A DNA stretch of 64,000 nt from the NCBI GenBank assembly GCA_016291495.1, contig JAEEXI010000006.1:62001-126000 (forward strand), in the 5' to 3' direction. This DNA comes from Prevotella sp. (GTDB lineage: Bacteria; Bacteroidota; Bacteroidia; Bacteroidales; Bacteroidaceae). Below are positions 51,538 to 60,231 of this stretch, in pieces. Each line of letters opens with the position of its first letter. The first letter of the stretch is position 1. Made by a program: the position numbers and the translations under genes. A model generated the notes under the pieces. That model saw only the letters and a list, made by a program, of their open reading frames with translations. It searched no databases and was not told where the DNA came from.

Positions 51538-51878
51538 TCCAAGTCTCCTTTCCGCCAGGCATAAGCCAAGCCTAATACCAGAACTACCAGGAAGAAGCCT
51601 ATACTCAGCAAAGCTGCTGTACCGAACTCCTTCACTACTACTGCCCATGGATACAGAAACACCGTTTCCACATCAAACATGAGGAATAAGATGGCAAAGA
51701 GGCAGAATCCCACCGACATCGGCAACCACGAGCTGCCGCGCGTGGGGATACCACTCTCATACGGATCACCTTTCACCTTCGCGTAAGACCGAGGTCCAAT
51801 CAGCTTGGCTACCACGTAAGCCGCCACCACCAATGTAATAGCCGTCAATAAGACGGTAATTAACAAAGTAAAGTTCAT
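51528..51878 (-). CDS. nuoA: NADH-quinone oxidoreductase subunit A
   Basis: 116 residues, three helices: LLITVLLTAITLVVAAYVVAKLI, then loop YAKVKGDPYESGIPTRGS, then FCLFAILFLMFDVETVFLYPWAVVV (conserved Asp and Glu) and LLSIGFFLVVLVLGLAYAWRKG. First gene of the nuo operon; promoter at 51916-51923. Confidence 0.95.
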   Translation of the reverse strand: MNFTLLITVLLTAITLVVAAYVVAKLIGPRSYAKVKGDPYESGIPTRGSSWLPMSVGFCLFAILFLMFDVETVFLYPWAVVVKEFGTAALLSIGFFLVVLVLGLAYAWRKGDLEWK

Positions 51879-51915
51879 AAAAAGTGTTTAATATTTATTG
51901 AATTCAATTTGACTG

Positions 51916-51923
51916 CAAAGGTA
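51916..51923 (-). promoter_or_regulatory. -7 box of the nuo operon
   Basis: CAAAGGTA on the plus strand (TACCTTTG on the minus strand), 38 bases upstream of the nuoA ATG. A second CAAA group follows at 51936-51939. Confidence 0.65.
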
Positions 51924-51978
51924 CAAAATTATTTGCAAAGAAAAAGTATAAATATCAAAAACTTTACGCAAAAATAAA

Positions 51979-52004
51979 AGCCGTCACCTTTTTAGGCAAC
52001 GGCT
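51979..52004 (-). terminator. Terminator of the HTH gene
   Basis: Stem AGCCGT..CCT/AGG..ACGGCT over 51979-52004, with an A-rich stretch at 51971-51978 that is U-rich on the minus strand. Confidence 0.75.
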
Positions 52005-52008
52005 TCAA

Positions 52009-52221
52009 TTATTTGTTCTTAGGAAATGCTTCTTCGGACAATTCCCTAAAGAAGTCGTAATCCAAAATAACGCTGATACGCATCAACAATCGTACGTCCA
52101 GGCTTTTACGTTTAAAAATGTTATAAACATTCGTGCGCTCACAAGGGATTTGCGTTGCCAACCATGCTGCAGACCTACCCTGTTTTCTTAGAATCTCTTC
52201 GATGTGCTTACCTAAATTCAT
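52009..52221 (-). CDS. Small helix-turn-helix transcription regulator
   Basis: 70 residues: MNLGKHIEEILRKQGRSAAWLATQIPCERTNVYNIFKRKSLDVRLLMRISVILDYDFFRELSEEAF. A Cro/C1-type helix-turn-helix lies at about residues 17-50 (SAAWLATQIPCERTNVYNIFKRKS). Single domain with no sensor, so probably a local repressor. Its promoter -7 box is at 52267-52274. Target unknown; neighbours are nuoA on one side and the phosphatase of the mannan operon on the other. Confidence 0.85.
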   Translation of the reverse strand: MNLGKHIEEILRKQGRSAAWLATQIPCERTNVYNIFKRKSLDVRLLMRISVILDYDFFRELSEEAFPKNK

Positions 52222-52266
52222 CTGTCTTGTCGGTGTTGGTTAAATCTTTCCTTAACTATTCGACCG

Positions 52267-52274
52267 CAAAGGTA
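52267..52274 (-). promoter_or_regulatory. -7 box of the HTH gene
   Basis: CAAAGGTA (TACCTTTG on the minus strand), 46 bases upstream of the ATG at 52221, with T-rich sequence ahead. Confidence 0.55.
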
Positions 52275-52328
52275 GTGAATAAATTCCAATATATCAGCAC
52301 ATTATTGTAGAAATTGTTTTTGCAACAC

Positions 52329-53840
52329 TCAATCAAATTTCAAAGCATCTCCGATACAAGCATTCGGTTGTTGAATATGTAACAACGAACAAACCGTTGC
52401 AGCAATGTCCGTAATATGTACTTCCTGGGCATGACTGCCATGAGGAATATGCCATCCCATGAACAGCAACGGGATATGTGAATCATAAGGATTCCACTCT
52501 CCGTGCGTCGTTCCTACTGGCGAACTCCAAGTACCATACTCATAATAGCCAGGTTCCGGTGCAACATAAATCTCTCCTCCTCGATGGTAGTTATATCCCA
52601 TCAACATACGGTCACGAATAATCGGAGGAATTGAAGAAGTGGCTATCTTCTCCGCATCCACGACAAACGACAGGTTTGGACTCTGTTGCAGGTATTCAAT
52701 GATTGTCTCTTTCACCTTCTGATAGTCCAGTCCCTGCTGACGAATACCCTCCTTGTCAAGATAGAAACGGTAGTCGGCAATCCCCAATATCACCGGTTTG
52801 GAATTACTCAATTTGCTCTCAATATACTTATCCAAGCCTTTACGCAGTTCCTGAGAGAGCCACTTTCCACCATGTAGGTTATTGTCTTGCATATACTTCC
52901 AGTTATGGGCTGCAGCATGGTCAGCAGTCAAAAACACAAGATAGTTACCTTTACCTACTTGGCTATCCAATGCCTCGAAAAGGCGAGCCAAGTCTTTATC
53001 AAGTTCCAGATAAGCCTCATCGGTATGCTCACCACGGGTACCCCATTTATGTCCGATTACATCCGTCTGCGAGAAACTGACACACAGCATATCCGTCTCA
53101 TCTCCCTGACCCAGTTTTTCGCCTTTAATCGCTGCAATCGCCATATCAGCAACCAATTCTCCTGCCAAAGGTGACAGACCGACATCACTGCCAAGTGCCT
53201 TCAACTTCTCGTTCTTCGCCATCTTCTTATTGACCTCCTTCGCCCAATCAGGAAGTTCTTTCATATAATAGGTACTGGTCACGAACTGACCGTTCTTGAG
53301 GTCCAACCAATAGGCGGCATTGGCTGAATGCCCCGCTGGTAAGATGGCAGCACGGTCCTTATAGGAAATGCCTATCACCTTTGAGCGAAAATCTGTATGC
53401 AACCGCAACTGATCGCCAATCGTCGTAGACAACAGATTGACGGGCGACATCATTCCTACACGCTTATTATCCGTTCCCACCGTCATCACCGTCGTATCGG
53501 AACAACAATAAGTCCGTTTCCCGTCAATGAAGAAAGTATTACCGCAGATACCATGGAAAGCAGGTGTCGTTCCAGTATAAGCACTGGTATGGCCAATAGC
53601 AGTCACCGTCGGGATATAGTTAATCAGACAATTATCAAAACTATATCCCTCATCAATCATCCGACGGAAACCCTCGTGCGTAAACTTGTCATAGTATCTT
53701 GAGAGGTAGTCCCATCGCATCTGATCAACAACGATTCCCACCACCAACTTGGGCCTTTCCCCAAAGGCGGGACGGCCATTGCCGGCTGAAACGGTCAGCA
53801 CGCTCAATAAAGAAATAACAACAACTAATATTTTCTTCAT
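52329..53840 (-). CDS. PafA-like alkaline phosphatase family protein
   Basis: 503 residues, exported (signal KKILVVVISLLSVLTVSAG). Alkaline phosphatase-superfamily metal sites: VVDQMRWDY, catalytic Thr in PTVTAIGHTSAYTGTTP, Asn in HGICGNTFF, a KxR pair in SYKDRAAIL as in PafA monoesterase, and later Asp/His ligands in TADHAAAHN and GTTHGEWNPYDSHIPLL. Expected to release phosphate from organic monoesters in the periplasm. A TTG codon further upstream is ignored. Last gene of the mannan operon, 4 bases after the epimerase stop. Confidence 0.9.
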   Translation of the reverse strand: MKKILVVVISLLSVLTVSAGNGRPAFGERPKLVVGIVVDQMRWDYLSRYYDKFTHEGFRRMIDEGYSFDNCLINYIPTVTAIGHTSAYTGTTPAFHGICGNTFFIDGKRTYCCSDTTVMTVGTDNKRVGMMSPVNLLSTTIGDQLRLHTDFRSKVIGISYKDRAAILPAGHSANAAYWLDLKNGQFVTSTYYMKELPDWAKEVNKKMAKNEKLKALGSDVGLSPLAGELVADMAIAAIKGEKLGQGDETDMLCVSFSQTDVIGHKWGTRGEHTDEAYLELDKDLARLFEALDSQVGKGNYLVFLTADHAAAHNWKYMQDNNLHGGKWLSQELRKGLDKYIESKLSNSKPVILGIADYRFYLDKEGIRQQGLDYQKVKETIIEYLQQSPNLSFVVDAEKIATSSIPPIIRDRMLMGYNYHRGGEIYVAPEPGYYEYGTWSSPVGTTHGEWNPYDSHIPLLFMGWHIPHGSHAQEVHITDIAATVCSLLHIQQPNACIGDALKFD

Positions 53841-53844
53841 ATTC

Positions 53845-55119
53845 TTATTCAATTACCCGTTCTATTATTTCCAAACACATACGACTGTTATGATACGGAC
53901 ACTTCCAGAATCCGGCTTTATCATCTACCGTATTCAACGTACCATCCGGATGACGGCTCCAATGCCACTCGCCATTCTCATAGTCTATCAGATTGTCTTT
54001 GATATACTGCCAGCAACGAACAGCATGGCTCAAAGCATCCTTGTCACCGAAATACTGATAGATATTCATCCAGCCCACGACATTCTCCGCCTGTACCCAC
54101 CAGTGCAGGTCGTCATCCATATGCCCAGTATCGAGGTTTGCCTCATGAATCATCGAACCGTCAGGACGCAGGCCCTTTTCTGAAGCCTTCGCCACCTCAC
54201 GGACGATGGGCTCCACCTTAGCCAGCACTTCCTGATCACCCAACACCAGAGCAGCCTCGTGCATCAGCCAAGAACATTCGATATCATGGCCGTAGCTTTC
54301 AAGATGCCCAGCCCCACGAGTCCAGTCCATCTCGAAGAAGAGGTCGAGATGATGAGTCTCCGGATTAAGGATACGATCCGTAAAGATGCCTATAATGTTC
54401 CGCAAGGCAGCCTCAACACGGAAGAAGGTCTCCTGAGGCACGGCAACCGTTATCGGGAGCACGGAACCGATAACGGGCACATAATCGCACGATGAAGAAG
54501 CCTGAAACTCCTTAAGACAACGATAGAGATTGGCATAGGGTTCGATGATATGCAAATGGGTGTTCTGCGACTTGGGGAAGTTGGCATCAAGTTCTGAAAG
54601 ACGCATATCAGCGATCTCATCCCACTCACGGGTACGAGCCTCTATATAACCGTTATTCTCTGAGTCGAAGGCATGCTCCTCGATACAGTCGAAGAGCTGA
54701 AGAGCACACTCCAGCGCCTCACGGTCGCCTGTGGCACGAGCATACTCCGACATCCCATAAAGTGCAAAACCGATGGCATAGAACTGTTTACGGGTATTCA
54801 GCGGATTACCCTTATAATCAACACTCCAGTAAACACCCCCATATTCCTTATCGATAAAATGTGATACGAAATACTCCTTCGCATAGGTTGCCATTTCCAG
54901 ATACTCAGGCTTCCCCAACACCCGGTATGCCGCAGAGAATGACCAAAGGATGCGAGCATTCAGAATAGCCCCCTTTTCTGCCTCAGGATGCAGCACCTCA
55001 TGCCCGTCAATACGTCCGTAGAACCCGCCATGCTCACGGTCTACCATTTTATCCATCCAGAAACGCAGGATGTTGTTCTCTACAACATCCTGCATTTCCT
55101 TTTTCATTGTCTCTATCAT
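53845..55119 (-). CDS. Cellobiose 2-epimerase (AGE family)
   Basis: Converts cellobiose-type or mannosyl-disaccharides at the reducing end (glucose to mannose configuration), here expected to convert mannobiose to mannosyl-glucose. 424 residues. Family segments: FWMDKMVDREHGGFYGRIDG, ILNARILWSFSAAYRVLG, KQFYAIGFALYGMSEYA, HLHIIEPYANLYRCLKEF, SYGHDIECSWLMHEAA, WWVQAENVVGWMN, and the conserved His set (H in GHDIE and NSRMCLE region). Start Met is before IETMKKEMQD, one base after the symporter stop. Same order as in the known B. fragilis mannan cluster. Confidence 0.92.
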   Translation of the reverse strand: MIETMKKEMQDVVENNILRFWMDKMVDREHGGFYGRIDGHEVLHPEAEKGAILNARILWSFSAAYRVLGKPEYLEMATYAKEYFVSHFIDKEYGGVYWSVDYKGNPLNTRKQFYAIGFALYGMSEYARATGDREALECALQLFDCIEEHAFDSENNGYIEARTREWDEIADMRLSELDANFPKSQNTHLHIIEPYANLYRCLKEFQASSSCDYVPVIGSVLPITVAVPQETFFRVEAALRNIIGIFTDRILNPETHHLDLFFEMDWTRGAGHLESYGHDIECSWLMHEAALVLGDQEVLAKVEPIVREVAKASEKGLRPDGSMIHEANLDTGHMDDDLHWWVQAENVVGWMNIYQYFGDKDALSHAVRCWQYIKDNLIDYENGEWHWSRHPDGTLNTVDDKAGFWKCPYHNSRMCLEIIERVIE

Positions 55120-55120
55120 A

Positions 55121-56518
55121 CTAGTCCTCAATGGCACGGATTTTTCTCAATTCCGTGTTAATTGCTTGAATACGCTCAGTAGTCAATGGATAGAACCATA
55201 CCACACACATAGAAATCAGAGCCACACAAGCAGGAATGAAACTCATCAGCCAGCGCAGACAGGAAAGAGCCTCCTCGGGCTGTGTAACCCCCTGTGCCAA
55301 TTGGGCTGCATCCGTGATATAGCCGAAGCCATCCAGCAACCACAGGACAGCAGCACCACCAATAGCGCCACCGAATTTCTGAGCCATTGAACTGGAAGAG
55401 AAGATCAAACCCGTAGAGGCAGTTTGAAACTCCAACTCGGCATAGTCGCTCACATCAGCATACATACTCCATACCAAAGGCGACATGATACCCGTCAGGA
55501 TGGAAATCAAAATCTGGAAGATAAGCATCGTCCAATAACCTGTTGGGGTACATGGAATGAAATAGAACGCGATACTCAACACCACCAACGAGGCATTCAC
55601 CAAAATGAAAGTGGTCTTCTTTCCCAATTTACCGGATATTGGTACACAGGATGCCACACCTACCATGTTAGAAACCTCTCCGACGCCCAGGAACAGACCT
55701 GCATAGAAAGCAAACATCAAACCAAAGAACACCAGACTGACATTTGCACCGATAATATCCTGGAAGAAATAGGCGACTGTAGCACCACGAACCGTATTGA
55801 ACAAGTTAAAGCAGAGAGCCGCACCAATCAGCAACCACCACGGCTTATTGGACAGCAATGCCTTGAAGTCACTACCCACACTGACTGTAGAGACTGTCTT
55901 CAGATGTTCCTTGGTCATTAAGAAACACAAGATGAACATCACAAAACAAGCTGCAGCGATGAGCACCATTGCCCAGAACCATCCTTCAGGAGTACTGTAC
56001 CCACCTGTCAGATTAGTCAGCGGTTCCCAAAGGAACAGGGAGATAAACGATCCGCCATAGGCAAAGAACATACGGAACGAGGAGAACACCGTCTTCTCAT
56101 TTGTATCGTCTGTCATCACACCCAGCATGGCACCGTAAGGCACGTTGATACCCGTATATACCGTCATCATCAGGATATAGGTAACATACGCCCATATCAG
56201 CTTGCCGCCATAGTCTAGATCGGGTGTAGTAAACAACAAGATACCGCAGATGGAGAAGAGCGGAGCTACCCATAGCAGGTATGGACGATACTTTCCCCAC
56301 TTCGTATTGGTACGGTCGGAGATAACACCCATCATCGGGTCACTGACAGCATCCCAGATACGGGTAACAAGTACCAGCACACCGGCATCGACCAATGACA
56401 AGCCGAAGATATTACTGTAGAAGAACGGCAGATAATAGGAGAATATCTTCCAGAACATACTGGACGACATATCACCAAAGCCGTATCCGATTTTCTCTAA
56501 TAACTTAGATTTAGCCAT
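55121..56518 (-). CDS. GPH-family sugar:cation symporter
   Basis: 465 residues, about 12 helices. The start KIGYGFGDMSSSMFWKIFSYYLPFFY and RIWDAVSDPMMGVISDRTNTKWGKYRPYLLW are typical of the GPH (melibiose/glucuronide) family. It would import mannobiose or other manno-disaccharides through the inner membrane. Overlaps the GH130 gene by 8 bases and the epimerase lies 1 base downstream, giving a coupled operon. Confidence 0.92.
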   Translation of the reverse strand: MAKSKLLEKIGYGFGDMSSSMFWKIFSYYLPFFYSNIFGLSLVDAGVLVLVTRIWDAVSDPMMGVISDRTNTKWGKYRPYLLWVAPLFSICGILLFTTPDLDYGGKLIWAYVTYILMMTVYTGINVPYGAMLGVMTDDTNEKTVFSSFRMFFAYGGSFISLFLWEPLTNLTGGYSTPEGWFWAMVLIAAACFVMFILCFLMTKEHLKTVSTVSVGSDFKALLSNKPWWLLIGAALCFNLFNTVRGATVAYFFQDIIGANVSLVFFGLMFAFYAGLFLGVGEVSNMVGVASCVPISGKLGKKTTFILVNASLVVLSIAFYFIPCTPTGYWTMLIFQILISILTGIMSPLVWSMYADVSDYAELEFQTASTGLIFSSSSMAQKFGGAIGGAAVLWLLDGFGYITDAAQLAQGVTQPEEALSCLRWLMSFIPACVALISMCVVWFYPLTTERIQAINTELRKIRAIED

Positions 56519-57677
56519 GTTGTTTATTCTTATTGATTAATTTCTTAATGGTTTCCACTGATGCTGCCGTATAAAGTCCATCCTCAGGTGTATTCATACA
56601 ATAGTCTATCAGCTTGTCTATGGTAGAGGTGGCGACATGCATCCTCGTATCGGCAGAAGCATAATAGATGAACACCTTTCCGTCCTCGTCGGCAATCCAT
56701 CCATTGGCAAATGCGACATTCATCACGTCACCCAGATACTCGTCACCTGTAGGAACGAGGAAGAAACCACCCGGCTGGGCAATCACCTTCGTCGGATCCT
56801 CCAGAGAAGTCATATACATATACAATACATAACGCAGTCCGTCGGCAGTGGCACGAACACCGTGGGCAAGATGCAACCATCCCTTCGGAGTCTTGATAGG
56901 ATGCGGTCCCTCACCATTCTTCACCTCCGTGATGGTGTGGTAGTGACGGGCATTGATAATCTTCTCGTCTTTCACCTCTGCATGGGTAATGTCATCCACC
57001 AAAGCCCAACCGATGCCGCCACCGGACCCGGTATCGATGAAGCCATCCTGCGGACGGGTATAGAAAGCATACTTCCCGTCAACGAACTCCGGATGCAGCA
57101 CCACGTTACGCTGCTGTGATTTCGTCTTCAGGTCAGGCAGACGCTCCCATGTCTTCAGGTCTTTCGTACGGGCAATACCAGCCGTTGCCGTCGCTGCACT
57201 GAGATTCCCCGGCTGGGAGTCATCATGACGCTCGGCACAGAACACCCCGTAAATCCAGCCATCCTCATGGGCCGTAATACGCATGTCATAGATATTCGTT
57301 GCAGGAATCACGTCATCGGGCATGGTAATCGGTTCCTCCCAGAAGCGGAAGTTGTCGACACCGTTAGGGCTCTCTGCAACCGCAAAGAAAGACTTACGGT
57401 CGGCCCCCTCCACACGGACAACCAGAATATACTTGCCATCCCATTTGATAGCTCCGGAATTCAGGGTGGCATTCATCATGATGCGCTGCATCAGGTAGGG
57501 ATTATCCTGTTCATTGAAGTCGTAACGCCACTCCAAAGGAGTATGCTCGGCTGTCAGGATAGGATTCTTCCACTTGTCATAAATACCATTCCCCCACTCA
57601 ACAGGCTCGTTCTTACGTGTCAACAATTCCTCATGATGAGCACGTAACGCCTTTACTCTCTCTTGAAAATCACTCAT
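56511..57677 (-). CDS. GH130 4-O-beta-mannosyl-glucose phosphorylase
   Basis: 388 residues, the usual size. Family segments: ENPYLMQRIMMNATLNSGAI, VRVEGADRKSFFAVAESPNGVDNFRFWEEPI, YDMRITAHEDGWIYGVFC, GGGIGWALVDDI, HTITEVKNGEGPHPIKTPKGWLHLAHGVR (phosphate and substrate His). By context it phosphorolyses mannosyl-glucose to mannose-1-phosphate and glucose. 20 bases after the GH26 gene. Specificity for mannosyl-glucose is inferred from the neighbouring 2-epimerase. Confidence 0.9.
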   Translation of the reverse strand: MSDFQERVKALRAHHEELLTRKNEPVEWGNGIYDKWKNPILTAEHTPLEWRYDFNEQDNPYLMQRIMMNATLNSGAIKWDGKYILVVRVEGADRKSFFAVAESPNGVDNFRFWEEPITMPDDVIPATNIYDMRITAHEDGWIYGVFCAERHDDSQPGNLSAATATAGIARTKDLKTWERLPDLKTKSQQRNVVLHPEFVDGKYAFYTRPQDGFIDTGSGGGIGWALVDDITHAEVKDEKIINARHYHTITEVKNGEGPHPIKTPKGWLHLAHGVRATADGLRYVLYMYMTSLEDPTKVIAQPGGFFLVPTGDEYLGDVMNVAFANGWIADEDGKVFIYYASADTRMHVATSTIDKLIDYCMNTPEDGLYTAASVETIKKLINKNKQHG

Positions 57678-57697
57678 TGTCTTATATCTATTTTATT

Positions 57698-58819
57698 CTA
57701 TTTTCCCTCAATATCTTTCAAGAACAATACGTTCTCCGCCTCAGACAGCTTCTTATAATCATTGCCACAGGGAGCACCCGGTACGGGACCGAAATACTCC
57801 TTCTCATAGTTGCGCCACAGCAGGAAATAGCAGATGGGATACTTGTCCATCTGAGGTTTCAGCACACGGGTAAACCAGGTAGAGTCTGGAATATTCTTGA
57901 ATCCGCACTCCGTCATAGCCAACAGTTTCCCATTCTCCTTGGCAAACTGGGTAAGGAAGGTCAGGTCGGCATTCAACTGCTTGACAAAGTCTTCCTCTGT
58001 GCCCCACTGATAGGCGTCTTCACCGATGAGTGTCACACGGTCGTTGCCGGGATAACGCTGCATGAAACGCTCCGTAGTCCAGCCACCGTCAAGGTTAGGC
58101 GAATAACTCCAAAGCAGGTTCGTAAAACCACGCTCGTTCATATAGTCCTGCAACAGATTCCATAAGCCCTTGAACTCCTCATCCGAGCAGAGCTTCTGCC
58201 CCCACCAGAACCAAGAACCGTTGTTCTCATGCCAAGGACGGAAAATGATGGGAACAGGCTGTCCGTCCTCAGTCTTCAGTGTCTCCACAAAGTCAGCAAC
58301 ACGCTTCATCCATGTCTGGAACAGCTCAGCATTCTTACCCCCAGGCAGCACGCTGCGTACGACAGTAGAATCCGTGACATCCCATGATGAGCCCTCAGGA
58401 AACTGCTGTCCGTCAAGTCCGCCACGAGGTTTTGTACTCACAGGGTTACGCGGATGCCAACTCAAGGTCACGATACCGCCTCGCTGATGGTGGGCAATCA
58501 GTTCATCGTGAATCTTCGTAAAGGGAACACTATCCAGATTCTTGGAATCCCCCATCTCAATACCGCCTAGCTCGAAGCCCATCACGGCCGGATAGTCACC
58601 TACCGTCAACAGCACATCACTCTTGCCAGCCTCGTAAGCCCAGCCAATGCCATAGAACGGGTCGTCCTGATGACCTGCCATATAACCTTTCTGACACAAA
58701 CCGGCAAGGCGCTCTTCCAACTGTTGTGCAACGGTCTTGTCCGCCTTTGCCTGTTTGGCAGCCGTACAAGCCGTCATCGCCAGTAGGGCTACACCTATTA
58801 TTATATATATCTTACGCAT
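57698..58819 (-). CDS. GH26 beta-mannanase lipoprotein
   Basis: 373 residues. Lipoprotein signal MRKIYIIIGVALLAMTAC, so it is probably anchored to the outer face of a membrane. Catalytic acid/base Glu in IIFRPWHENNGSWFWWGQK and nucleophile Glu in LLAMTECGFKN. Substrate loops as in GH26 mannanases (PFYGIGWAYEAGKSDVL, TLSWHPRNPVSTK). Expected to release mannobiose from beta-mannan. Met at 58819 is used; an upstream in-frame start would lie within the esterase gene. 8 bases downstream of the esterase. Confidence 0.94.
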   Translation of the reverse strand: MRKIYIIIGVALLAMTACTAAKQAKADKTVAQQLEERLAGLCQKGYMAGHQDDPFYGIGWAYEAGKSDVLLTVGDYPAVMGFELGGIEMGDSKNLDSVPFTKIHDELIAHHQRGGIVTLSWHPRNPVSTKPRGGLDGQQFPEGSSWDVTDSTVVRSVLPGGKNAELFQTWMKRVADFVETLKTEDGQPVPIIFRPWHENNGSWFWWGQKLCSDEEFKGLWNLLQDYMNERGFTNLLWSYSPNLDGGWTTERFMQRYPGNDRVTLIGEDAYQWGTEEDFVKQLNADLTFLTQFAKENGKLLAMTECGFKNIPDSTWFTRVLKPQMDKYPICYFLLWRNYEKEYFGPVPGAPCGNDYKKLSEAENVLFLKDIEGK

Positions 58820-58827
58820 AGTTCCTA

Positions 58828-60123
58828 TTATCTTAAATGCATTTGCTTCAGCATCCACTCTTCCCATTCATCCCACTGCTCCTGGAACCAGAAATGCCAG
58901 GTAGCCTGATAAGGCCTGATAGCCTTAGGACCTTTTACGGTATTATAGGTTGCCCACGCCGTGGTGGGAGGTACCACATCGTCGTTATAGCCGAAGGAGA
59001 ACCAGCCCTGCTGCTGGTCCGTAATCAGACGGGCAAAGTTCACACCATCATAATAGCGCGACACCTCTATCTGCTTCTCCTGGCCCTTTCCCTTGTTCCA
59101 ATAGAAATAATGAGGCCATCCACAGGCAACGCCCTGCAGCGAGGCGGTATGGTCGCAGAGGGCAGCATGGACAGGCGCATAATAAGTAATACGTTTGTCA
59201 AGTGCCGCAGTAGCAAGCGTCAGGAAGCCTCCCTGACTCGAACCCGACACACCCATCTCCTTATTGTTCCACGGAGTATATTCTGCGATATAGTCAAGGG
59301 CACGGATACATCCCAGCACCACACGCTTGTAATAGTTCTTGTCGCGATCATCGGTATAGAACTCCCAATACCAGTTCAGGGCACCATGGAAGATATCGTC
59401 GTAGATCTTCTGGTCCATAGTGACAGGTATGCCATGAATACCGATTTCCAAGGTAATGGCTCCCTGCGAGGCTGTATAGATATCGCCACCATAAGGACGC
59501 ACGCCAGCCCCAGGCACTCTCAGGAGGGCAGGATATTTCCCTTCCTTCACAGGAACGCAGAGGATACCATACGTACGATAGTCCCATTGCATATTATTAA
59601 ACGACACCTCATAGACGTTCACGTCTTTGGTACACCGTTCGGGCAGCAAGCGCTTCGTGGGATTCAGATCAACCTTGCGAGCCTCAGCAATGGCCTGAGA
59701 CCAGAACTCCTCAAAGTCCTTGGGCATAACCGTCGACGGCAGTATCTGCTCAGGAGAGAAAGCGGCACCACAGGCACCCTTATACTCCTTGCCATCCACA
59801 TAAGCCTTCACATCGACACGGTAGAAACCGGGCTTCGCCATCTTTCCTTTCAGCGTCAACGTACCATCCTTCAACACGACTCCCTTTTTCTTGACATCCT
59901 GATACATCTCCGGACCTGCCTCATAATCGACAGTAACATTATCAACCAAGGTGGCTGAACGGGTCACACTGATCTTAAAGGTAGCCGTTTCCCCTACCTG
60001 ATACTTCCAGTCCTGATGGTCAGGCACTACATTCACCTGTATCTCGCTGCCACGAATCTGGGCATACAAGGGCAAGGAACAGAACAGTACCAATAGCTGG
60101 AAAATGATTCCTATACGCTTCAT
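58828..60123 (-). CDS. CE7-type acetyl esterase (acetyl xylan/mannan esterase)
   Basis: 431 residues, signal peptide (RIGIIFQLLVLFCSLPLYAQ), an N-terminal Ig-like domain (EIQVNVVPDHQDWKYQVGETATFKISVTR..), then the AXE1-type alpha/beta hydrolase (MPKDFEEFWSQAIAEARKVDLNP). Serine in GVSGSSQGGFLTL, Asp in FGYNDDVVPPTTAWATY, His in YQATWHFWFQEQW. It should remove acetyl groups from mannan before or during GH26 attack. The promoter -7 box is upstream at 60161. First gene of the main operon. Confidence 0.9.
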   Translation of the reverse strand: MKRIGIIFQLLVLFCSLPLYAQIRGSEIQVNVVPDHQDWKYQVGETATFKISVTRSATLVDNVTVDYEAGPEMYQDVKKKGVVLKDGTLTLKGKMAKPGFYRVDVKAYVDGKEYKGACGAAFSPEQILPSTVMPKDFEEFWSQAIAEARKVDLNPTKRLLPERCTKDVNVYEVSFNNMQWDYRTYGILCVPVKEGKYPALLRVPGAGVRPYGGDIYTASQGAITLEIGIHGIPVTMDQKIYDDIFHGALNWYWEFYTDDRDKNYYKRVVLGCIRALDYIAEYTPWNNKEMGVSGSSQGGFLTLATAALDKRITYYAPVHAALCDHTASLQGVACGWPHYFYWNKGKGQEKQIEVSRYYDGVNFARLITDQQQGWFSFGYNDDVVPPTTAWATYNTVKGPKAIRPYQATWHFWFQEQWDEWEEWMLKQMHLR

Positions 60124-60160
60124 TATCTGATTGTTTTAAGGTCGGTAATAATTACGCTTG

Positions 60161-60168
60161 CAAAGTTA
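60161..60168 (-). promoter_or_regulatory. -7 box of the esterase-mannanase operon
   Basis: CAAAGTTA (TAACTTTG on the minus strand), 37 bases before the esterase ATG. It lies within the 108-bp gap after the GH5 gene, implying that the operon can be transcribed independently of the GH5 gene. Confidence 0.6.
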
Positions 60169-60231
60169 ACACTATTTTTGGGAAAAATATAATACTTTAT
60201 TGACTTTCTCACATACTTTTTAGGATAATTG

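Noticed and set aside
58837..59958. Long plus-strand open frame opposite the CE7 esterase gene
   Set aside because: The minus-strand esterase has catalytic motifs and a signal peptide; the opposite frame is His/Arg-rich with no domain.
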